DNA of 64,000 nt from a virus. Numbering within the stretch: the first letter of the stretch is position 1; each line of letters begins with the position of its first letter. Of this stretch, positions 35,140-42,051 are shown piece by piece. Both the position numbers and the translations under genes were made by a program. Below the pieces are notes generated by a model. That model saw only the letters and a program-made list of their open reading frames with translations, did no database searches and was not told the DNA's origin. The stretch is from positions 22,280-86,279 of the IMG/VR virus record IMGVR_UViG_3300021963_000081; one strand, given 5' to 3'.

Positions 35140-36089
35140 AAAAGATATTTGTAAACGTTTGCTCATATAGAGATAAACTTCTATTGCCTACAATCGAAAG
35201 TCTGATTGAAAATGAGTCAGGCAGAAATGAGATTGTCTATGGTGTTTTTGAGCAAACATCTCTTGCAGATAGTTTACAAACCAAAGCACCAGATCTGGTA
35301 AAAAAGACAAACATTCGATATAAAAGAATTGATCCAGAATTTTCTGATGGTGTTGTTTGGGCGCGTTCTATTAATTCAATGCAGATCTATGAAGAAGAGT
35401 TTCAGTATCAAATCGACTCTCACATGCTCTTTGATAAGGGGTGGGATCATTATCTAATTCTAGATTATTTGCATGCGTGTAAAGTTGCAGGACATGATCG
35501 AGTTCTTCTAACATGTGGAACTAAAAACTTTGATCTTGATGGTGATCGAATTACCAAGCATACATTGACCGATGACATCTCAGTGAATCTTGGATATTAT
35601 CAGTTTGATAAAAACATGAGACTACACGCTCATGGTCCATGGGTTCCTGCTCGAGATGTAGTAAGTCCCTCTCGCCATATCTGCGCTGGTAACTTCTTTG
35701 CTCCAGCAAAATGGGTGAAGGAAGTTGGGTATAATACAAATATCTTCTTCGAAGGCGAAGAACAGATGTTTGCTCTTACTTCCTTCCTCAAGGGGTATAG
35801 CATTTATCATATGAGACGCGCGAAGGTTTATCATTATCTTCGTTCTGCGAATCACGAGACTAAACAGACCGTCAATCCAGTGGTCGATGCAAGACGATTG
35901 GATATGAATAAGAAACGATCTGAGAAAGAACTCAGTAACTTTATCTATTCTGTCGACGAAGCCAAGCTGGAAGAGTTTCGAAAACACACGGGAGTCGATT
36001 ATATAAATAGGAAATTAGAGGAACGCGCAATTTCTCGCCATATTAAACCAGACGTAGAGATCGATTGGGAAATCCCGAATAAAGAGTAA
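35136..36089 (+). CDS. GlcNAc-transferase-like glycosyltransferase (PF11397 type, Skp1 GnT1-like)
   Basis: A 317-residue GT-A enzyme. The opening KIFVNVCSYRDKLLLPTIESL, the metal-binding D94-S-H96 in YQIDSHMLFDKGWD, the acceptor-side ICAGNFFAPAKWV and the FFEGEEQMFAL block (205-209) followed by GY and a YHYL strand are the pattern of PF11397. The founding member is the Dictyostelium enzyme that adds GlcNAc to hydroxyproline on Skp1. Bacterial and phage homologues have mostly unknown acceptors. It is in one operon with a prolyl-hydroxylase-fold oxygenase and adjoins fibre genes. The C-terminal 70 residues are helical and basic. Confidence 0.8.
   Translation: MKKIFVNVCSYRDKLLLPTIESLIENESGRNEIVYGVFEQTSLADSLQTKAPDLVKKTNIRYKRIDPEFSDGVVWARSINSMQIYEEEFQYQIDSHMLFDKGWDHYLILDYLHACKVAGHDRVLLTCGTKNFDLDGDRITKHTLTDDISVNLGYYQFDKNMRLHAHGPWVPARDVVSPSRHICAGNFFAPAKWVKEVGYNTNIFFEGEEQMFALTSFLKGYSIYHMRRAKVYHYLRSANHETKQTVNPVVDARRLDMNKKRSEKELSNFIYSVDEAKLEEFRKHTGVDYINRKLEERAISRHIKPDVEIDWEIPNKE
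36000..36007 (+). promoter_or_regulatory. Candidate late promoter inside the GlcNAc-transferase-like gene
   Basis: A perfect TATAAATA followed by G, 83 bases before the ATG at 36091. It would drive the unknown gene at 36091 separately from the modification cassette. Confidence 0.45.
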
Positions 36090-36090
36090 A

Positions 36091-36648
36091 ATGGCATCTA
36101 ATACAAAAATATCTTTTTCAAAATATACTAAAGGTGTTGGTTGCCCGAACGAAGGGTGTCTAATTCCTCTGAGTGGAACTTCTGGTTTGTGGCAGCATTT
36201 TCCTTCAAATACAAACCATTTATTTCTCGTTATCAATGGTAATATAAGAACAGAGTACCAAGATGGTGCAGTTCAAACGCACACCAATCCATACTCAAAT
36301 ACATGGAGTTCTTATGTCGATCCATGGATCTATGATAAACCTGTGCAGGCTTATACGCGCTCCGATGATGATATCTTTGTAAGAGTTTCTCTAATTAATA
36401 CGACCTTTTCTCAGATTACCTTTAGTGCTGCGAAGATCGTTAACGAAGAAATCACAAAAACGACTAACAAACGATCCTTTTTGTATGTTTGTGGATCAGA
36501 GTTTTCCTACAAAAAAGATAACGTCGAAATCACTCCTGAAACTTCTGGAATGAGTTTTGGGTATGGTCAAATGGCTGGGAACACCATAACACATTCGATT
36601 ACCGCCAACTCCAGCCCAGTAACAGTGATCTTTATCGAAGAGAATTAG
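36091..36648 (+). CDS. Unknown protein between modification cassette and fibre operon
   Basis: A 185-residue protein beginning one base after the glycosyltransferase stop. It is predicted beta-rich (TNHLFLVINGNIRTEY, DIFVRVSLINTTFSQITF, SPVTVIFIEEN) with a small C-terminal strand pair and three cysteines (C18, C23 and one near 130). It has no signal peptide and no recognised catalytic motif. The GN-x-R and DGAVQTH segments are reminiscent of a cupin, but the metal ligands are not evident. It could be a head or fibre decoration protein or a product of the modification cassette. Confidence 0.6.
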   Translation: MASNTKISFSKYTKGVGCPNEGCLIPLSGTSGLWQHFPSNTNHLFLVINGNIRTEYQDGAVQTHTNPYSNTWSSYVDPWIYDKPVQAYTRSDDDIFVRVSLINTTFSQITFSAAKIVNEEITKTTNKRSFLYVCGSEFSYKKDNVEITPETSGMSFGYGQMAGNTITHSITANSSPVTVIFIEEN

Positions 36649-36686
36649 TATTAAATATTACTCTGCTCTGGTGTGGATTTCTATTT

Positions 36687-36694
36687 TATAAATA
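36687..36694 (+). promoter_or_regulatory. Late promoter of the collagen-like fibre operon
   Basis: A perfect TATAAATA in the 70-base gap, 25 bases before the ATG at 36719, with a TAGGA-type ribosome site between. This is the best-placed late promoter match in the window. Confidence 0.75.
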
Positions 36695-36718
36695 GAGCAA
36701 TAATAATAGGATATCCCA

Positions 36719-37054
36719 ATGGCTCAATTTATAGAATTAGACCTGGATCAAGGAACTGATTTCAATTTTGATTTAGACTTGACTCAAGATGACGGATCAG
36801 TCATAAACGTGACGAATTACACGTTTTCTTCGTCCATACGAAAATCCTTTTATTCATCTGGCGTCACAGCAAATCTAACTGTGACGATACTCGACGCTGC
36901 AAATGGGAACGTTTTTCTAAACCTCAATGCGGCAACAACCTCGAATATTAAAGCAGGTCGTTATTTGTTTGATGTCAAACAAATCGATAATGCTAATGTC
37001 ACAACAAGACTTGTTGAGGGCATCATCACAGTTAATCCGCAGGTAACTAAATGA
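36719..37054 (+). CDS. Small beta-sandwich tail protein preceding the collagen-like fibre
   Basis: A 111-residue protein. [33 protein letters not shown] and a C-terminal [13 protein letters not shown] give the layout of small Ig-like or BppU-N-type proteins that commonly precede fibre genes in marine T4-like phages. It overlaps the collagen-like fibre gene by ATGA, so it is coupled to it and may be its attachment or adaptor subunit. The function is inferred from position and fold pattern. Confidence 0.65.
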   Translation: MAQFIELDLDQGTDFNFDLDLTQDDGSVINVTNYTFSSSIRKSFYSSGVTANLTVTILDAANGNVFLNLNAATTSNIKAGRYLFDVKQIDNANVTTRLVEGIITVNPQVTK

Positions 37055-40000
37055 CAACAGTTAGAGTTTCGACAGGTCGTGGTTCTCAAGGATTAAGAGG
37101 TCCACAGGGTCCACAGGGTCCACAAGGACCAACTGGTGCACAAGGTATACAGGGTCAGGCTGGTGGTCCACAAGGTCCTCAGGGCGCTGCTGGTGCAGCA
37201 GGTCCTCAGGGTCCTCAGGGTCCGCAGGGCGCAGCAGGTCCACAAGGACCACAAGGTGCTGGTCCTCAAGGTCCACAAGGACCACAAGGTTCTACTGGTC
37301 CTCAAGGACCACAAGGACCACAAGGTGCTGGTCCTCAAGGTCCACAAGGACCACAAGGTTCTACTGGTCCTCAAGGACCACAAGGACCACAAGGTGCTGG
37401 TCCTCAAGGACCACAAGGACCACAAGGACCACAAGGACCACAAGGTGCTGGTCCTCAAGGTCCACAAGGACCACAAGGACCACAAGGACCACAAGGTGCT
37501 GGTCCTCAAGGTCCACAGGGTCCATCTGGTCCACAAGGTCCACAAGGACCAAGTGGTCCAAATGCTGATGCTGCATATGATCAGGCTAATGCTGCTTATA
37601 GTCAGGCTAACTCAGCATATAATGCTGCGAATAATGCTCAGACATCTGCTAATACAGCAAATACGAATGCATTGAATGCGTATGGTTCAGCTAACTCTTC
37701 AGCCAATACAGTAAGAGTTTCGCAAAATGGATCATCAACTCTAAGTAGTAAGCAATTAAACTTTATTAATACTTCAACGATTACTGTTACAGTAGCCTCT
37801 GCTGGTGATGGAACGAATGCGAATATTTCCTTCACAGCAGTTGGTGGTGCTGCTTATGATCAAGCAAATCTTGCATACACAGCTGCTAACTCTGCTCAGA
37901 CTGCAGCCAATACTGCTAATACTAATGCATTGAATGCTTATGGACAGGCTAATCTATCTTATACAGCTGCTAACTCTGCTCAGACTGCAGCCAATACTGC
38001 TAATACGAATGCACTGAATGCATACAGTTCAGCCAACCTTGCTTATACGGCTGCTAACTCAGCACAAACTGCAGCAAATACAGCTAATACCAATGCTCTA
38101 AACGCTTATGGTGCTGCGAATACTGCTAATACCAATGCACTAAATGCTTATGGGAAAGCAAATAACTCGGCTAATACTGTTTGGGTTTATGCTAATGGAT
38201 CTTCTATCCTTTCTAACGGCAATCTGAATTTTAATAATACTGCAACCATTAATGTTTCTGCATCAGCAAATGGTTCTGGACAATCTAATGTAGAATTTTC
38301 TGTTAATGCTAATTCATTTACCTTAATTGGGCGTCCAACTTCTGCATTAACTCTTGCATCTAATGTAACTGTTTCGCAAGATATGACAGTTACTGGGAAT
38401 CTTTTTGTTCAGGGTGATAGCGTAACATTTAATGTCTCAACACTCAAAGTTGAAGACAATGAAATTATTTTAAACTCTAGTAACACTGGAATTGCTCCTG
38501 CTGTTGATGCATTAATTACTGTAGAAAGAGGAACTTCAACTGATACATATTTAAAATGGAACGAGACAACGGATAAATGGACTTGGAGTGACGATGGAAC
38601 AACAGCTTATAACTTCAGCACCTCACTGAGTGCATATGCTCAAGCGAATTCTGCTTACGGACAAGCAAATCTAGCATACACAGCAGCTAACACTGCTCAA
38701 ACTTCTTCTAATACAGTTTATGCTCAAGCAAATCTAGCATATACCGCCGCAAATTCTGCTCAGACTGCAGCGAATACAGCAAATACGAATGCATTGAATG
38801 CATATGGTGCTGCAAACTCTGCTGCGAATACTGTAAGAGTTTCTTCAAATGGAGGCTCGACGCTTTCTGGCAAGCAACTAAACTTTATCAACACATCAAC
38901 TATTACTGTTACAGTGGCTTCTGCTGGTGATGGAACTAATGCAAATATTTCGTTTACAGCAGTAGGTGGTGCTGCTTACGATCAGGCTAATGCTGCTTAT
39001 GGTCAGGCTAATTTAGCCTACACTCAAGCAAACACTGCTCGATCCGATGCTAATACAACATTCGCTACCATCAACACAACCTTTGGTACGACAAATACAA
39101 CCTTTGGTACTATTAACACTAATTACCAAGCAGCATATTCTCAAGCAAATCTAGCGGCTAACACTGTTGCTGTTTATGCCAATGGTACATTGACTTATGC
39201 TAACTCTAACGTAAACTTTAACAACACTGCAACAGTCAACGTTTCCACATCAGCAAATACAACTAATAAGTTTACTAACGTTGCATTCAGTGTAAATGTT
39301 TCTTCCAGTGACTGGGCAAGTTCTGCTAATGGTGTTGCGCAATCGGCTTATGCTAAAGCAAATTCTGCTGCAAATAATGTTGCAATTTTTGCTAATGGTA
39401 CAGTTGTTCTATCAAATGCTAATGTAAACTTTAACAATACTGCAACTATTAACGTTGCTGCAACTGCTAATGGTACTGGACAAGTTAACGTAGCATTTTC
39501 GATGAACACTTCTTCAATTAGCGCAGGTCCTTCTGGTCCATCTGGTCCATCTGGTCCACAAGGACCAACTGGCGACACTGGACCTCAAGGTCCACAAGGT
39601 CCTCAAGGTGTTGCTGGACCACAAGGATCTACTGGTCCTCAAGGACCACAAGGTCCACAAGGTCCGCAAGGTATTGTTGGTCCTCAAGGTCCTCAAGGTC
39701 CACAAGGTGCTGGTCCACAAGGACCACAAGGTCCGCAAGGTATTGTTGGTCCTCAAGGTCCTCAAGGTCCACAAGGTGCTGGTCCACAAGGACCACAAGG
39801 TCCGCAAGGTGTCACTGGTGCACAAGGTCCACAAGGACCACAAGGACCATCTGGTGCACAAGGTGATGCATCAAATGTTGCAGGTCCACAAGGACCACAA
39901 GGACCACAAGGACCGCAGGGAAATTCAGTTACTGGTCCACAAGGTCCACAGGGACCACAAGGTCCACTTGGCAGTTTAGGTCCTCAAGGTCCTCAGGGTT

Positions 40001-41775
40001 CAATTGGTCCACAGGGTCCGAAGGGTGATACAGGTGATACTGGTCCTCAAGGTCCTCAAGGTTCTCAGGGGGCAACTGGTTCAGCTGGTCCTCAAGGTCC
40101 ACAAGGCGTTACTGGTCCACAAGGTCCGCAGGGTGCGATTGGTCCGCAAGGTCCAAAGGGTGATAAAGGCGATAATGGTCCGCAGGGTCCACAGGGTGCT
40201 CTTGGTCCACAGGGTCCACAGGGTCCTCAAGGACCACAAGGACCACAAGGTCCTCAAGGTCCACAAGGCGTAATTGGTCCGCAAGGACCATCTGGTCCAT
40301 CTGGCGCGCAAGGTTCTGGCATCACAGTTCTTGGTACAGTTGCTACAGTTGGAAATCTTCCTGGTGGTGCAAGTGATGGTGATGCTTATATTGTAACAGC
40401 TGACGGTCACTTATATGTTTGGAATGGTTCAAGTTGGATCGATGCTGGTCTGATTGTTGGTCCTCAAGGTCCACAAGGCACTCAAGGCAATACTGGTCCA
40501 CAGGGTCCAACTGGTCCACACGGTCCTCAAGGTTCAACTGGTCCAACTGGTCCACAAGGTAATGCTGGACCACAAGGACCACAAGGACCACAAGGTCCAC
40601 AAGGTGTCACAGGTCCACAGGGTCCACAGGGTCCGCAAGGTGTAACTGGTCCTCAAGGTCCACAGGGTCCTCAAGGTGTGACTGGTCCACAAGGTCCTCA
40701 AGGTCCACAAGGTATCACTGGTCCTCAAGGTCCGCAAGGTCCGCAAGGTCCTCAAGGTCCACAAGGTCCACAAGGTCCTCAAGGCGATACTGGTCCACAA
40801 GGACCGCAAGGACCACAAGGACCACAAGGTGTCGTCGGTCCACAAGGACCACAAGGTGTCACAGGTCCTCAAGGACCACAAGGTCCGCAAGGTGTCGTCG
40901 GTCCACAGGGTCCACAAGGTTCAACTGGCGACACTGGACCACAAGGTCCACAAGGACCTTCTGGCGTGTCAAATGTTCCTGGTCCACAGGGTCCACAGGG
41001 TCCACAAGGTCCACAAGGTCCACAAGGTCCACAGGGTGTAACTGGTCCTCAAGGACCACAAGGACCGCAAGGTGATCGAGGACCACAAGGTCCGCAAGGC
41101 AATACAGGTCCACAAGGTCCAAAGGGTGATACAGGCGATACTGGTCCTCAGGGTCCACAAGGCGCAACTGGTCCTCAAGGACCACAAGGCGTGGTTGGTA
41201 ACACTGGTCCACAAGGACCGCAAGGTCCTCAAGGAAACTCAGTGACTGGTCCTCAAGGTCCTCAAGGTCCACAAGGACCGCAAGGTCCTCAAGGAAACTC
41301 AGTGACTGGTCCTCAAGGTCCTCAAGGTCCACAAGGACCGCAAGGTCCTCAAGGACCACAAGGACCACAAGGTGTGACTGGACCGCAAGGACCACAAGGT
41401 CCACAAGGTGTGACTGGTCCACAAGGACCACAAGGCTCAACAGGTTCTACTGGCGAAGTCGGTCCTCAAGGTCCACAGGGTCCACAAGGACCGCAAGGTG
41501 CAACAGGTCCACAGGGTCCTCAAGGTCCGCAGGGTGTTACTGGTCCACAGGGTCCAACTGGTCCTGTTGCTGGATCTGATACGCAAGTCATATTTAATGA
41601 TGGCGGTAGTGTAGGCGCAAGTTCTAATTTGACGTTTGCGAAATCAACAAGCACGTTGAAATCAAATACGATACTTGCTGCAAATAATGTTGCGTATGCA
41701 AATACCACTGGAACTGTGAAGGTTATTGTGTACTATAATACAGGAACTGGAACATTAGATACGGTATTCTTATAA
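37051..41775 (+). CDS. Giant collagen-like tail fibre
   Basis: A 1574-residue protein. Three Gly-X-Y blocks (residues about 12-170, 826-1090 and 1137-1506) consist mainly of GPQ triplets with GVT, GST, GNT and GDT variants. Block 1 is followed by alanine/asparagine helical repeats (AYxQANxAYxxANxAQ), two [20 protein letters not shown] modules, a [18 protein letters not shown] module and a [14 protein letters not shown] segment. A short [16 protein letters not shown] domain (1091-1136) with a Trp-rich [12 protein letters not shown] strand separates blocks 2 and 3. The C-terminal 68 residues are a small beta tip. Collagen triple helices in phage fibres make rigid trimeric rods. GAG triplet slips recur. 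Confidence 0.88.
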   Translation: MTTVRVSTGRGSQGLRGPQGPQGPQGPTGAQGIQGQAGGPQGPQGAAGAAGPQGPQGPQGAAGPQGPQGAGPQGPQGPQGSTGPQGPQGPQGAGPQGPQGPQGSTGPQGPQGPQGAGPQGPQGPQGPQGPQGAGPQGPQGPQGPQGPQGAGPQGPQGPSGPQGPQGPSGPNADAAYDQANAAYSQANSAYNAANNAQTSANTANTNALNAYGSANSSANTVRVSQNGSSTLSSKQLNFINTSTITVTVASAGDGTNANISFTAVGGAAYDQANLAYTAANSAQTAANTANTNALNAYGQANLSYTAANSAQTAANTANTNALNAYSSANLAYTAANSAQTAANTANTNALNAYGAANTANTNALNAYGKANNSANTVWVYANGSSILSNGNLNFNNTATINVSASANGSGQSNVEFSVNANSFTLIGRPTSALTLASNVTVSQDMTVTGNLFVQGDSVTFNVSTLKVEDNEIILNSSNTGIAPAVDALITVERGTSTDTYLKWNETTDKWTWSDDGTTAYNFSTSLSAYAQANSAYGQANLAYTAANTAQTSSNTVYAQANLAYTAANSAQTAANTANTNALNAYGAANSAANTVRVSSNGGSTLSGKQLNFINTSTITVTVASAGDGTNANISFTAVGGAAYDQANAAYGQANLAYTQANTARSDANTTFATINTTFGTTNTTFGTINTNYQAAYSQANLAANTVAVYANGTLTYANSNVNFNNTATVNVSTSANTTNKFTNVAFSVNVSSSDWASSANGVAQSAYAKANSAANNVAIFANGTVVLSNANVNFNNTATINVAATANGTGQVNVAFSMNTSSISAGPSGPSGPSGPQGPTGDTGPQGPQGPQGVAGPQGSTGPQGPQGPQGPQGIVGPQGPQGPQGAGPQGPQGPQGIVGPQGPQGPQGAGPQGPQGPQGVTGAQGPQGPQGPSGAQGDASNVAGPQGPQGPQGPQGNSVTGPQGPQGPQGPLGSLGPQGPQGSIGPQGPKGDTGDTGPQGPQGSQGATGSAGPQGPQGVTGPQGPQGAIGPQGPKGDKGDNGPQGPQGALGPQGPQGPQGPQGPQGPQGPQGVIGPQGPSGPSGAQGSGITVLGTVATVGNLPGGASDGDAYIVTADGHLYVWNGSSWIDAGLIVGPQGPQGTQGNTGPQGPTGPHGPQGSTGPTGPQGNAGPQGPQGPQGPQGVTGPQGPQGPQGVTGPQGPQGPQGVTGPQGPQGPQGITGPQGPQGPQGPQGPQGPQGPQGDTGPQGPQGPQGPQGVVGPQGPQGVTGPQGPQGPQGVVGPQGPQGSTGDTGPQGPQGPSGVSNVPGPQGPQGPQGPQGPQGPQGVTGPQGPQGPQGDRGPQGPQGNTGPQGPKGDTGDTGPQGPQGATGPQGPQGVVGNTGPQGPQGPQGNSVTGPQGPQGPQGPQGPQGNSVTGPQGPQGPQGPQGPQGPQGPQGVTGPQGPQGPQGVTGPQGPQGSTGSTGEVGPQGPQGPQGPQGATGPQGPQGPQGVTGPQGPTGPVAGSDTQVIFNDGGSVGASSNLTFAKSTSTLKSNTILAANNVAYANTTGTVKVIVYYNTGTGTLDTVFL
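37084..37560 (+). repeat. Collagen block 1 with 69-base exact repeats
   Basis: Gly-Pro-Gln coding repeats. A 69-base unit (23 codons) is present as two identical adjacent copies, 37255-37323 and 37324-37392. Because 23 is not a multiple of three, each unit carries one Gly-Ala-Gly slip in the triplet register. Confidence 0.88.
39526..40320 (+). repeat. Collagen block 2 with 69-base exact repeats
   Basis: A second Gly-X-Y array of about 265 residues. Two identical 69-base units (39661-39729 and 39730-39798) again have 23 codons with a single Gly-Ala-Gly slip. The later part includes charged triplets ([20 protein letters not shown]) resembling the stabilising KGD/KGE triplets of other bacterial collagens. 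Confidence 0.88.
40459..41568 (+). repeat. Collagen block 3 with 60-base exact tandem repeat
   Basis: A third Gly-X-Y array of 370 residues. An exact 60-base unit is duplicated in tandem (41221-41280 and 41281-41340), each encoding a GNSVTGPQG-containing stretch of 20 codons. The recurring NSV and GVSNVPG segments are other register breaks. Confidence 0.88.
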
Positions 41776-41776
41776 T

Positions 41777-42004
41777 ATGGCAATTACAGAAAAACTTGGT
41801 AACACAGGAATCCTTTTAGTAAAGGGTGAGTTAGATGAAGTAACTGGGTCAGCTGTCTCAGCAAATGATACATCATATTTTGCTGCGGAATTTGATGAAG
41901 TGACTATTAGTCCAATTAGTGGTGGACTTGCGAAAAGAATTCATGCAAATGGATTGATTCAGGTCGCCAATTATATTGATGATTATACTTTAAACATAGT
42001 TTGA
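41777..42004 (+). CDS. Small unknown protein after the collagen fibre
   Basis: A 75-residue acidic protein starting one base after the collagen fibre stop. It reads MAITEKLGNTGILLVKGELDE with ISGGLAKRIHANGLIQVANY near the end. It is likely beta-rich and has no Cys. The tight spacing, and a position like that of small tip or chaperone genes behind fibre genes, support a real gene. The family is not recognised. A 7-base inverted repeat overlaps its stop. Confidence 0.65.
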   Translation: MAITEKLGNTGILLVKGELDEVTGSAVSANDTSYFAAEFDEVTISPISGGLAKRIHANGLIQVANYIDDYTLNIV

Positions 42005-42020
42005 TGTGCTACGCATCAAA
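42000..42020 (+). terminator. Hairpin overlapping the stop codon, weak terminator candidate
   Basis: TTTGATG and CATCAAA form a 7-base stem with a 7-base loop, covering the stop codon of the small gene. It is followed by an AT-rich stretch without a proper T-tract. Together with the adjacent AATAAATA it may mark the boundary between two transcription units. Confidence 0.35.
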
Positions 42021-42026
42021 TAAATA
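42019..42026 (+). promoter_or_regulatory. Late promoter of the cupredoxin-bearing fibre gene
   Basis: AATAAATA immediately after the hairpin, 26 bases before the ATG at 42052; the leader continues as AGAAATAAAAAATGG. Confidence 0.6.
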
Positions 42027-42051
42027 TAAAATATTTCTAGAGAAATAAAAA

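Noticed and set aside
37061-41440. Long open frames on the opposite strand and other frames of the collagen repeats (Leu/Trp/Ser/Arg- or Val/Leu/Asp-rich)
   Set aside because: They arise because the 9-base Gly-Pro-Gln repeat has no stops in several frames. They lack ribosome sites and have meaningless periodic composition.
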